Shown here piece by piece: positions 26,038-33,672 of a DNA stretch of 64,000 nt (positions are counted from its first letter, which is position 1; each line of letters begins with the position of its first letter). The notes beneath the pieces are model-generated. The model made no database searches, was not told where the DNA came from, and saw nothing but the letters and a program-made list of their open reading frames with translations. Origin of the DNA: Nannocystineae bacterium (GTDB lineage Bacteria > Myxococcota_A > Polyangia > Haliangiales > Haliangiaceae); contig SLNH01000094.1 of NCBI GenBank assembly GCA_007133195.1, positions 1 through 64,000 on the forward strand. Reading direction: 5' to 3'. Position numbers and translations under genes: made by a program.

Positions 26038-26056
26038 GTAGGGTCAATCACCCTAC
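26038..26056. promoter_or_regulatory. perfect inverted repeat between divergent genes (operator candidate)
   Basis: GTAGGGT and ACCCTAC with a 5-nt spacer (CAATC), in the 54-bp gap between the two-TM protein gene and the GT4 gene. Its position and symmetry fit a dimeric regulator site acting on both promoters; no regulator gene is adjacent. Confidence 0.4.
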
Positions 26057-26069
26057 CTTAGGTTTTTTC

Positions 26070-27359
26070 GTGATCGTCTACGCTGCCTTCGATCCCTTTC
26101 CGGCTCCCAAGGGTGCCGCCGTGCACATCGCGCACTTCGCGGCCGCGCTCGCCGACAAGGTCGCGCCGGTCGAGCTCCTCACGCTCGGCGCCGCAGACGC
26201 CGAGGCGCCGGTGGACGTTCCCCCCGGGGCCCGGCACACGGCGCTTCCCGCCCGCGGCAAGACGCTCATCGACCGGATCATCGACTTTCGCGAGCACCTC
26301 GTCACGTGGTGGGGAGACCGGCGGCCGAGCGTCGCGCACGTCCGATCCATCTACGAGGGGTTTCCGATCGCGTGCGCCAAAGACAGCGTGTGCGATCGGT
26401 TCGTGTTCGAGGTAAACGGACTGCCGTCGATCGAGCTCAAGTATCATTACCCAGCGGTCGAGGCAGACGCCGAGCTTCTCGCGAAGCTCCGGGCGCAGGA
26501 GGATCACTGTCTCGGCGCCGCCGACCTCATCCTCACCCCGAGCCCGGTCACAGCCGGCTACCTGCTCGCGCGCGGCGCCGACAGAAGCCGGATCCGCGTC
26601 GTGCAAAACGGCGTTTGCCCCGCTTCTTTTCCCTACAAGCCGCCGCGCGTGCGAGGCGAGGAGCCGCTCGCGCTGCTCTACGCAGGGACCCTCGCCGCAT
26701 GGCAGGGGGTCGATCGCGCCGTGGAGGCGCTCGCGCTGATCCGCCGTGACGTCCCCGCGGAGCTCACCTGCGTAGGGCCGGGTCGCCGCGGGCAGCACCG
26801 CCGCGTCGTCGAGCGGGCCGAGAAGCTCGGGGTCGAGGACGCCGTGCGCATCTTACCGCCGGTGCCCCAGCCGGACCTCGTGAGGCTCCACCACGAAGCC
26901 GACGCGGCGCTCGTCCCGCTGTTGCCAAACGATCGCAACCTCGATCAGGGATGCTGTCCGCTCAAGGCGATCGAAGCCATGGCCTGCGGCGCGCCGCTCG
27001 TCGCGAGCGACATGCCGGCGGTGCGGGCCGTGGCCGAGCCGGAGCGAGAGGCCCTGCTGGCCCGCCCCGGGTCGGCGAAGGCGCTCAAGGACGCGGTGCT
27101 GCGTCTTGCGGCCGACCCCGAGCTAGGCCAGAATATCAGCCGAGCGGCGCGCGCGCGCGTCGAGCGCGAGCTCACGTGGGGGCGGGCCGCAAGCGAGCTC
27201 GTAGCCGCGTATCGAGACGTCTTGGGCGTGCCGGCGTCGGAGGCGGACGCGCAGCGGGGCGCAGCGCTTGCGGACGAGCCCCAGCCCCCGGACGAGCCCG
27301 CGCCCCCGGACGAACCCGCGCCCCCGGACGAACCCGCGACGGAGTCGGACTCGGCTTAA
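26070..27359 (+). CDS. glycosyltransferase family 4 (GT-B) with PPDEPA repeat tail
   Basis: 429 residues. N-lobe opens MIVYAAFDPFPAPKGAAVHIAHFAAALA (a GT4-type glycine/Ser acceptor loop). C-lobe has VVQNGVCPASFPYKP, LALLYAGTLAAWQGVDRAVEAL, and the donor-binding EAMACGAPLVASDMPAVRAV (E-x7-E type). Cytosolic; likely extends a surface polysaccharide. Residues 400-429 are proline/acid-rich with PPDEPA in tandem. GTG start at 26070, with no strong ribosome site. Its stop codon overlaps that of the convergent glycosyltransferase at 27356 (both stops in one TTAA). Confidence 0.88.
   Translation: MIVYAAFDPFPAPKGAAVHIAHFAAALADKVAPVELLTLGAADAEAPVDVPPGARHTALPARGKTLIDRIIDFREHLVTWWGDRRPSVAHVRSIYEGFPIACAKDSVCDRFVFEVNGLPSIELKYHYPAVEADAELLAKLRAQEDHCLGAADLILTPSPVTAGYLLARGADRSRIRVVQNGVCPASFPYKPPRVRGEEPLALLYAGTLAAWQGVDRAVEALALIRRDVPAELTCVGPGRRGQHRRVVERAEKLGVEDAVRILPPVPQPDLVRLHHEADAALVPLLPNDRNLDQGCCPLKAIEAMACGAPLVASDMPAVRAVAEPEREALLARPGSAKALKDAVLRLAADPELGQNISRAARARVERELTWGRAASELVAAYRDVLGVPASEADAQRGAALADEPQPPDEPAPPDEPAPPDEPATESDSA
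27285..27338 (+). repeat. in-frame 18-bp tandem repeat (PPDEPA) at the GT4 C-terminus
   Basis: Three near-identical copies of CCCCCGGACGAACCCGCG (first copy GAG for GAA) encoding PPDEPA, preceded by a related DEPQ segment. Forms a disordered acidic proline-rich tail. Confidence 0.85.
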
Positions 27360-28582
27360 CGGCGGCTCGCCGGCGCCGCCGCCTCGTCGAGGCGCGAGAG
27401 CACGGTGCGCAGGGCGTCGGCCTCGGACTCGGGCGAAAACTCGGACCGGACGCGCTCGCGGGCGGCGCGGCCGATCTCCGCGCGGCGCTCGTGAGACAGC
27501 GAAAGTAGCTCGCGGATCGCTTCGCCGAGCCGGTGAAGCTGCGCGCGCGGGACCACGAAGCCCGACTCGCCGTGTTCGATCACTTCGGGCATGCCCCCGG
27601 CGTCGCTCGCGAGCACCACGCACCCGGTGGCCATGGCCTCGAGGAGGGCGTTCGGGAGGCCGTCCCAGAGCGACGGCATGAGGAACACGTCCGCCAGGCG
27701 CAGGTGCAGGGCGACGTCGTTCGGATCGTCGAGTTGTCCCGTGATGATGATGCGCCTCGCCGCGTCTCTGTCGTGGGACTCGAACTCCGCGATGTGCTCG
27801 CGCTCGCGCGGGCGCGCCTCGCCGATGACGAGGAGGCACGCTGGCCGCACGCGCCGCACCTCCGAGAGCGCCTCGAGCAAAAACGGGAACCCTTTTTTGT
27901 GGCGAAGCTCGCCCGAGAACGCGAGCACGGCCTCCTCGTCGGCGATGCCGAGCCGCTCGCGAAGGCCGCGGGACGGCTCGCCCGGGAAAAACAGCTCCGG
28001 GCGCACCGCGTTGTGCACGATCTCGACCTCGCGCGGGCCGCGCGCGCCCGGCGCGAGGGCGGCGCGGCGGCCGGTGAGTACCTTCATCTTGGCGGCCAAG
28101 TTTTCGGACACCGCCGTGAGGACGTCGGCCTGCTCGAGCGTCCATTGCAGGCGCGCGAAGTCCCCCGGCGGAAACATCAGCCGGTCCACGTCGTTTCCGC
28201 GCGCGCTCACCGCGGCCGGGATGCCGGATAGGCCGCCGAAGAAGGTGGCCACGAATCCCGCCGGGAACAGGTAATGGCCCCACACGGCGTCGTAGCGGCG
28301 TTCGCTCTGCAGCCACTCGAGGACGTTTTGAGTGTGCATGAGCGAGAGGTCTTGGTTTGCGTAAAGACCGAGGAGGTGCAGCGTGGCGCCGGATGCGGAC
28401 GGGTCCGCGTCGCCGGCCGGGCTCGTCTCGAGGACCCCCGGCGGCAGGGTGCGCGTCCAAGCGAGGACATCGATCTCGTCGCAAAGCCGGGAGAGCGCGC
28501 CGGCGATGCGCGCGCCGCTTCGCGCGAGACCGCCGACGTCTGGGGGAAAGCGCTCGGCGATCACGAGCATTCGCTTGGGCAT
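27356..28582 (-). CDS. glycosyltransferase family 4 (GT-B)
   Basis: 408 residues from ATG 28582, which has AGGAG 9 nt upstream; the open frame continues to 29206 in low-information sequence that is not credited. Motifs: MLVIAERFPPDVGGLARSGAR (glycine-rich acceptor loop), HNAVRPELFFPGEPSR, AVLAFSGELRHKKGFPFLLEAL, ALLEAMATGCVVLASDAGGMPEVIEHGESGFVVP (donor site, E-x7-E type). Cytosolic enzyme of surface glycan synthesis. Overlaps the neighbouring convergent GT4 by 4 bp at the stop codons, a physical link that suggests the pair work in the same region of glycan metabolism. Confidence 0.9.
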   Translation of the reverse strand: MPKRMLVIAERFPPDVGGLARSGARIAGALSRLCDEIDVLAWTRTLPPGVLETSPAGDADPSASGATLHLLGLYANQDLSLMHTQNVLEWLQSERRYDAVWGHYLFPAGFVATFFGGLSGIPAAVSARGNDVDRLMFPPGDFARLQWTLEQADVLTAVSENLAAKMKVLTGRRAALAPGARGPREVEIVHNAVRPELFFPGEPSRGLRERLGIADEEAVLAFSGELRHKKGFPFLLEALSEVRRVRPACLLVIGEARPREREHIAEFESHDRDAARRIIITGQLDDPNDVALHLRLADVFLMPSLWDGLPNALLEAMATGCVVLASDAGGMPEVIEHGESGFVVPRAQLHRLGEAIRELLSLSHERRAEIGRAARERVRSEFSPESEADALRTVLSRLDEAAAPASRR

Positions 28583-28768
28583 GAGGGCATCTCCTCGGTA
28601 GCGCGCCAGCGCGACCGGCCAGCGGCGCGGCACGCGGGCGGCGAGGGCAGGGCGCGGGGCGCAGGTGGTGTGGGAAAGCTCGGGAGTATCCCCGCCTTTC
28701 GGGCCACGCGGCAAGGCGGAGATCGATTGACGACGCGCGCTGCCTCGGCGGGGCGCAATCGCTACAGG

Positions 28769-28794
28769 GTGGGGCCGCCTTCGGGCGGCCTCAC
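28769..28794. terminator. UUCG-tetraloop hairpin, candidate terminator
   Basis: An 11-bp stem (10 Watson-Crick pairs and one G.T) around the loop TTCG (28780-28783); on the plus strand it reads C(UUCG)G, a very stable tetraloop. It lies 70 bp past the stop of the oligopeptidase gene, on the minus strand where the loop reads CGAA. No T-tract follows on either side. Confidence 0.4.
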
Positions 28795-28863
28795 GCCGTT
28801 TCGGCCAGAATCCCTCTCGCCCGGCGCGGCGATGAAGCTGCCACCCGCGAGGCGAGGCGGAGC

Positions 28864-31083
28864 TCAATCGACGGCGCGGCCGGTCGGTCCCCGCGGCTCG
28901 GCGTCGCCGAGGCCGGCGAGATCGAGCAGGAACGCGTACTCGAGCGCCCTGTCCCGCCAGCGCCGATAGCGGCCGGAGGCGCCGCCGTGCCCGGCCTCCA
29001 TATGGGTGCGAAGGAGGAGGCGGCTGTCGCCTGTTTTTTCGTGCCGAAGTTTGGCCACCCACTTGGTGGGCTCCCAAAACTGGACCTGCGAGTCGTGCAG
29101 CCCCGAGGTCACGAGCATGTGCGGATAGTCCTGGTTTCGCACCTGATCGTAGGGCGAATACGACAGCATGTACTCGTAGTACTCTCTTTCGTTGGGGTTT
29201 CCCCACTCGTCGTACTCGTTCGTCGTGAGCGGGATCGAGTCGTCGAGCATCGTGGTGACGATATCGACGAAGGGCACCGCGGCGATCACGCCGTGATAGA
29301 GATCCGGACGCTCGTTTATCACGGCGCCGATCAGGAGCCCCCCGGCGCTGCCTCCGAGGGCGTAAAGCTGCGAAGGCTCGGTGAACCCCTCGCTCACGAG
29401 GTGCTCGCTCGCGTCGATGAAGTCGTAAAACGTGTTCTTTTTGTTCAGGAGCTTTCCGTCATCGTACCAGCCGCGGCCGAGCTCTTGGCCGCCTCGGACG
29501 TGGGCGATCGCGTAGGCGAAGCCGCGATCGAGGAGGCTGAGCCGCAAAGACGAAAACGACGCGTCTACGCTCGCGCCGTAGGATCCGTAGGCGTATAGGA
29601 GGAGCGGCTGGGGACCGCCATCGCGCAGGTCCTCGCGGTACACGAGCGAAATCGGGACGCTCGTGCCGTCGCGCGCCGTCGCGTAGAGGCGCTCGGTGCG
29701 GTAGTCGTCCGGGTCGAAGCCGCCGAGCACTTCGTCGCGCTTTTTGAGCTCGCGCTCGCCGGTTTCGACGTCGTAGTCGTACACGGACGTCGGGGTGGTG
29801 AGCGACGTGTACTCGAGGCGGAAGGTGCCGGTGTCGAACTCGGCGTTTTGGCCGGGCGAGGCCGTGTACGCCGATTCGTCGAACGTGATGACCCGCTCGT
29901 CCCCCCCTCCGCGGGGGAGGATCCGAAATGTCACGAGGCCGTCCTCGCGCTCACCCACGACCACGTGATCGCGAAACGTAAGCACCGATTCCAGGTAGAC
30001 CTCGCTTCGGTGCGGGACGACCTCCTCCCAGCGCTCGCGACGGGCGTCGCCCACCGGGGCGCGCACGAGCCGGAAATTCTGCGCCTCGTCGTTCGTGCGG
30101 ATGTAAAACGACTCCCCTGCGTGTTCCACGCTGTATTCGTGGCCGCGCTCGCGCGGCAGGATCACCTCCCACTGTCCGCCCGGGTCGTCGGCCCGGAGAT
30201 AGCGGTACTCGCTCGCCGTCGTGTGGTGGGACGCGATGAGCAGGTAGTCGCGCGATCGCGTGCGCGAGACCCATGTGCGAAACGTGGGATCCTCCTCCTC
30301 GAAGACGAGCTTTGCGTCGTCGGGATCGCCGCCGAGCTCGTAGCGGTAGATCTGAAACGAGCGAAGCGTCTCGGGATCCTGCCTCGCGTAGAAAATCGTT
30401 CGATCGTCGGCCGCCCAGGCCAGGTTGCCGGTCACCTCGGGGATCTCGTCGTCAAGCATCTCCCCGGTTTCGAGATCCACGAAGTAGATCGTGGCGATCC
30501 GCCGGCCCACCGTGTCCGCGGCGAACGCCAGAACGCTGTGGTCGTCGCTCACCGCCATGCCGCGGATGTCGTAGTAATCGTGGTCCGCGGCGAGCTCGTT
30601 TACGTCGAGAATGACCTCCTCGGGTGCATCGAGCGAGCCCTTCTTGCGGGCATATATCGGGTAGTCGTTCCCCTGTTCCTCTCGCCGGTAGTAATAGTAG
30701 TCGCCGCGGCGGTAGGGCACCGAGCTATCGTCCTCGCGGATGCGGGCGCGGATCTCCTCGAAGATGCGGTCTTGCAAGTCATCCGTGTCCGCCATGACCT
30801 CGCGGAGGTAGGCGTTTTCTTCTTCGAGGTAGCGGATGACGTCTTCGTTTTCGCGATCCCGCATCCAGTAGTAGGGATCGACGCGCACGTGTCCGTGGGT
30901 CTCGAGCTCCACCGGCTTGCGTTCGGCGCGAGGCGGCGCGGGGGGGCGTTTTTCACTCGCCGCCGGCTCGTCGGCGTCGGCGGCCGGCTCCTCGGGTCCG
31001 CTCGCCGGCTTGCTTGCGCCGCATCCGTAGATCGCGACGCACAGCGCGGCGAAGATCGCGATCTGCATGCACTGCCGAATCAT
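28864..31083 (-). CDS. ptrB: oligopeptidase B (S9A prolyl oligopeptidase family), lipoprotein form
   Basis: 739 residues. Signal peptide with lipobox IYGC (Cys21), then a Pro/Glu/Ala-rich linker to about residue 55. The S9A N-terminal beta-propeller opens with VRVDPYYWMRDRENEDVIRYL and continues to about residue 470. The alpha/beta-hydrolase domain has GGSAGG (Ser579), the Asp of LHDSQV (Asp664) and the His of EAGHGGASGR (His699): intact catalytic triad. Cleaves peptides after basic residues in this family; most relatives are cytosolic, so a lipoprotein version is notable. Ribosome site AGGAGG 8 nt before ATG. Alone on its strand. Confidence 0.93.
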   Translation of the reverse strand: MIRQCMQIAIFAALCVAIYGCGASKPASGPEEPAADADEPAASEKRPPAPPRAERKPVELETHGHVRVDPYYWMRDRENEDVIRYLEEENAYLREVMADTDDLQDRIFEEIRARIREDDSSVPYRRGDYYYYRREEQGNDYPIYARKKGSLDAPEEVILDVNELAADHDYYDIRGMAVSDDHSVLAFAADTVGRRIATIYFVDLETGEMLDDEIPEVTGNLAWAADDRTIFYARQDPETLRSFQIYRYELGGDPDDAKLVFEEEDPTFRTWVSRTRSRDYLLIASHHTTASEYRYLRADDPGGQWEVILPRERGHEYSVEHAGESFYIRTNDEAQNFRLVRAPVGDARRERWEEVVPHRSEVYLESVLTFRDHVVVGEREDGLVTFRILPRGGGDERVITFDESAYTASPGQNAEFDTGTFRLEYTSLTTPTSVYDYDVETGERELKKRDEVLGGFDPDDYRTERLYATARDGTSVPISLVYREDLRDGGPQPLLLYAYGSYGASVDASFSSLRLSLLDRGFAYAIAHVRGGQELGRGWYDDGKLLNKKNTFYDFIDASEHLVSEGFTEPSQLYALGGSAGGLLIGAVINERPDLYHGVIAAVPFVDIVTTMLDDSIPLTTNEYDEWGNPNEREYYEYMLSYSPYDQVRNQDYPHMLVTSGLHDSQVQFWEPTKWVAKLRHEKTGDSRLLLRTHMEAGHGGASGRYRRWRDRALEYAFLLDLAGLGDAEPRGPTGRAVD

Positions 31084-31279
31084 CGTGAGCTCCTCCTAAC
31101 GGGTGATGTCGGGCCGGGCGGGAGCGGCCGCGGGCGGATAATATAAGGGAACCGACCGCGGGAGGCAGCGGGCGAGCCCCCGGCAGACTTGGCGCGCCGG
31201 CGCCTGCGCGGGAAGCTTTCCCCGGCGCCCGCCGTAGGTGATAATAAGGGGCCGCGAAGCCGTAGGAGTCCGACAAGCG

Positions 31280-32944
31280 ATGTCGATGTTTGACCGAACC
31301 CGCCGGGGCAAAGCCGGCTCAGGCGGAAATCCCGCCGGCGACGCCTCCGCGAAGCTCGCCCCCGGGAAGCGCACCCGCGTGCAAGCCGCCGAGCGCCGCG
31401 GAAAGCCGAAACAGGCCCGGCCGGGCAAAAACGGCGTTCAAAACGGCCCCGGCCGCGATCTCATGGACGACGCGCCCAGCCGTCCGAGCAGGTCCGAGCT
31501 CCAAACCGGCGGCGTGCTCGGCCCGGAGGAGGTCGAGCACGCTCGCAGAAACAACCCGATCTACCAGCGGCAGCTCGGCTTCGATCCCACGGAGTTTTCG
31601 GCGGCGCCGGTGGACAGCGCCGAGTTCGCCCAAGATGTGGCCCGCTACCAAGAGGAACACACCTTGATCGTCGATGGGATGGCCGGGCCCACGACGTGCC
31701 GGAAGGCAGACATCGCGGAGTCGAACGAGGCAGGCGCGGAGGATTTTGCCGAGGACGGGGCCGGCGCCGGCGAGTCGGCGGCCCCGGAGACCGTGCGCGC
31801 CCAGGCGGCGGAGCACGAGGCGGAGGAGGAGACAGAGGAGGAGATGGAGACGGTCTACGTGCTCGACGAAAACGGCGAGCATGTGGAGCTGCCGCGAAAC
31901 GAGGCGGGGCTCTTGTTTAGCCAACTGAGATCGCAGATCTGGCAAAACCGCGGCGGCATCGCGACGGCGCTTTCGATCTACGAGGGGCTCGAGGAGCAAA
32001 GCGGTGTGCGCCAGTGGTACGCCGAGAAGCGAAGCGGCGCCGAAACCCCGGACATCGCCGCAGGGGAGCAGGCCCTTAGCGACTTCGACGAGGCGATCGA
32101 AGCGATTACGATCACCGAGCGCTACGACAACCTCTTTATGAACCTCGAGCGGGGCAAGCACTATCACGAGCGCGCGATCGATCCCGCCGAGCGGGTGGCC
32201 AACCAGATTTGGCGGTATCGCGACGACGTGATCGAAGGCGCCGAGAAAGGCGCCAGCGACGCCGAGTTCATCCGCAACGTCTCGTTCACCGCCGTGGCGG
32301 GGATGGCGACCGCCGGCGTCGGGGCGAAGGCGAGCGCCGCGGGCTGGGGCACGACGAAAGTGGCCGCGGCCAAGGCCGGCACCGCGGGCGCGTTCGCCGC
32401 GGGCGAAGAGATCATCGACTACACGAGCACGGCGCTCGCGGATCCCACGAAGGAATTCGACATCCGCGAGCTCGGCGCGAACGCGCTCAAGGAGTTTCTG
32501 ATCGGCGCGGTCATGGAGGTCGCGGGGAGCGCCCTTCGCGACAAGCTCCGAATGCGCATGACCGGAGTGGATGACGGGTGGATCCTCCGGGTGATCGACT
32601 CGTACGACTCCGAAGTCCACGGCCTCATGGCCCGGAGCGCAAAATTAGGCGCTGAGTCTCTCAAGCAACTCCTTATCGAGATCATCGCAGACGTCCCCGT
32701 CCGCATCCTCGAGTCGTTCATCGAAACCTTCTACGACGCCGTCTGGTCCCTGATCGCCGGTCAGAGCTCCATCAGCCTCGACGGCGTCCTCGAGCACCTG
32801 TCCGAGGAGCTTTGGAATTGGTCTGCGTTGTGGAACACCCTCGCGCGGGCCTTCAAAGAGCTTTACGAGGAAGGCGCCGAGGACTTGACCGCCGACGCCA
32901 TCGAAGACGCGGCCGTCCGCTACCTGAGCGAGTCGGTGAGCTAA
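31280..32944 (+). CDS. modular protein with peptidoglycan-binding-like domain (possible envelope effector)
   Basis: 554 residues from ATG 31280 (TAGGAG about 11 nt upstream). No signal peptide. Residues 1-60 are basic and Gly-rich; 90-143 look like a PG_binding_1 domain (IYQRQLGFDPTEF, AQDVARYQEEHTLIVDGMAGPTT); 145-195 acidic linker; 200-330 a helical region (AGLLFSQLRSQIWQNRGGI, AIEAITITERYDNLF); 340-385 a Gly/Ala-rich hydrophobic run (SFTAVAGMATAGVGAKASAAGWGTTK); 395-554 a second helical region. The combination of a murein-binding-like module with a helical C-terminus and no export signal resembles cargo of contractile systems, but no catalytic motif or immunity gene is seen. Flagged as an inference only. 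Confidence 0.5.
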   Translation: MSMFDRTRRGKAGSGGNPAGDASAKLAPGKRTRVQAAERRGKPKQARPGKNGVQNGPGRDLMDDAPSRPSRSELQTGGVLGPEEVEHARRNNPIYQRQLGFDPTEFSAAPVDSAEFAQDVARYQEEHTLIVDGMAGPTTCRKADIAESNEAGAEDFAEDGAGAGESAAPETVRAQAAEHEAEEETEEEMETVYVLDENGEHVELPRNEAGLLFSQLRSQIWQNRGGIATALSIYEGLEEQSGVRQWYAEKRSGAETPDIAAGEQALSDFDEAIEAITITERYDNLFMNLERGKHYHERAIDPAERVANQIWRYRDDVIEGAEKGASDAEFIRNVSFTAVAGMATAGVGAKASAAGWGTTKVAAAKAGTAGAFAAGEEIIDYTSTALADPTKEFDIRELGANALKEFLIGAVMEVAGSALRDKLRMRMTGVDDGWILRVIDSYDSEVHGLMARSAKLGAESLKQLLIEIIADVPVRILESFIETFYDAVWSLIAGQSSISLDGVLEHLSEELWNWSALWNTLARAFKELYEEGAEDLTADAIEDAAVRYLSESVS

Positions 32945-33026
32945 GCTCGTCCTGCGTCGCGCCGCGCGGCGACCGGCGCCGAAACGCAAAATCCGCCGCC
33001 TCGGGGCGAGGCGACGGATCAGGTAG

Positions 33027-33098
33027 TGACCCCACGGGGACTTGAACCCCGGATTCCGGCGTGAGAGGCCGGCGTCCTAACCGCTAGACTATGGGGCC
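33027..33098 (-). tRNA. tRNA-Glu (anticodon CTC)
   Basis: Cloverleaf on the minus strand: acceptor GGCCCCA / TGGGGTC with discriminator A (one G.T pair), anticodon stem CCGGC / GCCGG around loop CTCTCAC (anticodon CTC, reading GAG), and the T-arm motif GGTTCAAGTCC. The CCA end is not encoded. The D-arm has TAGTCTAGCGGTTAGGAC. Confidence 0.93.
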
Positions 33099-33174
33099 TG
33101 ATTCAGGGTGTGGCGTCGGAGGCTAAGCTAGCGTTTCGGTAGGTAGTATCGCAAGCTCTTGAAGTAAGTTAGGG

Positions 33175-33245
33175 CTCGGGGACCAGGATTCGAACCTGGA
33201 TAGACAGATCCAGAGTCTGCCGTCCTACCATTAGACGATCCCCGA
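33175..33245 (-). tRNA. tRNA-Gln (anticodon CTG)
   Basis: Minus-strand cloverleaf: acceptor TCGGGGA / TCCCCGA with discriminator G, anticodon stem GCAGA / TCTGT around loop CTCTGGA (anticodon CTG, reading CAG), T-arm GGTTCGAATCC. CCA is not encoded. 76 bp upstream of tRNA-Glu(CTC) in the same orientation, so they may be co-transcribed. Confidence 0.92.
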
Positions 33246-33277
33246 AGACGACCACGATTGGGGCTCTCGCGGGCGCT

Positions 33278-33300
33278 GCCGCTCGAGGCGGCTTTTTCTA
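33278..33300 (+). terminator. intrinsic terminator on the + strand
   Basis: GCCGC-TCGAG-GCGGC stem followed directly by TTTTTCTA on the plus strand. It would stop readthrough from the left before the minus-strand genes, whose last stop codon overlaps the T-run. There is no T-run on the opposite strand. Confidence 0.45.
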
Positions 33301-33672
33301 TCGCGAGCCGTGCTCGGGGTCAAGAGGAGGGATGACGGCGATGAAGGTCGTGCCGCGGTGCCGGTAAACGTGCACGGCTCCCCACCTGGCGTCGCCTGAG
33401 GTGGCGAGCAGCCGGGCGACGGCGACGCCGCGCGCGCGATAGACCGGCGGCGCCCGGTGCGCGATCGCGTGACGACGAAAATGGCGCTGGTAGTAGCGGA
33501 GGGTGTCGCGAAACCCCCGTGACGAGACGAAGGTCGAGTCGCCGCGCTCGCTCACCTGCGATCCCGGGGGCACGGGGAGGCCGTAGCGATCGTCGTCGGC
33601 GGCGGCCGCGGCCGGCGCGAGCAGCCAGGCGCAGGCGAGGGCGACGGCGACGAGGCGGCGGAGGGTGCTCAT
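33298..33672 (-). CDS. small secreted protein, 124 aa
   Basis: ATG at 33672 overlaps the TGA of the preceding lipoprotein gene by one base (TGATG), so it is translationally coupled. A signal peptide is visible (LRRLVAVALACAWLLAPAAAAA) with an Ala-Ala-Ala cleavage region. The mature part is about 100 residues, aromatic/Arg-rich (DTLRYYQRHFRRHAIAH, RWGAVHVYRHRGTTFIAVIPP), and looks like a compact alpha/beta domain. No family recognised. The open frame continues upstream to 33753, inside the previous gene. Confidence 0.65.
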   Translation of the reverse strand: MSTLRRLVAVALACAWLLAPAAAAADDDRYGLPVPPGSQVSERGDSTFVSSRGFRDTLRYYQRHFRRHAIAHRAPPVYRARGVAVARLLATSGDARWGAVHVYRHRGTTFIAVIPPLDPEHGSR

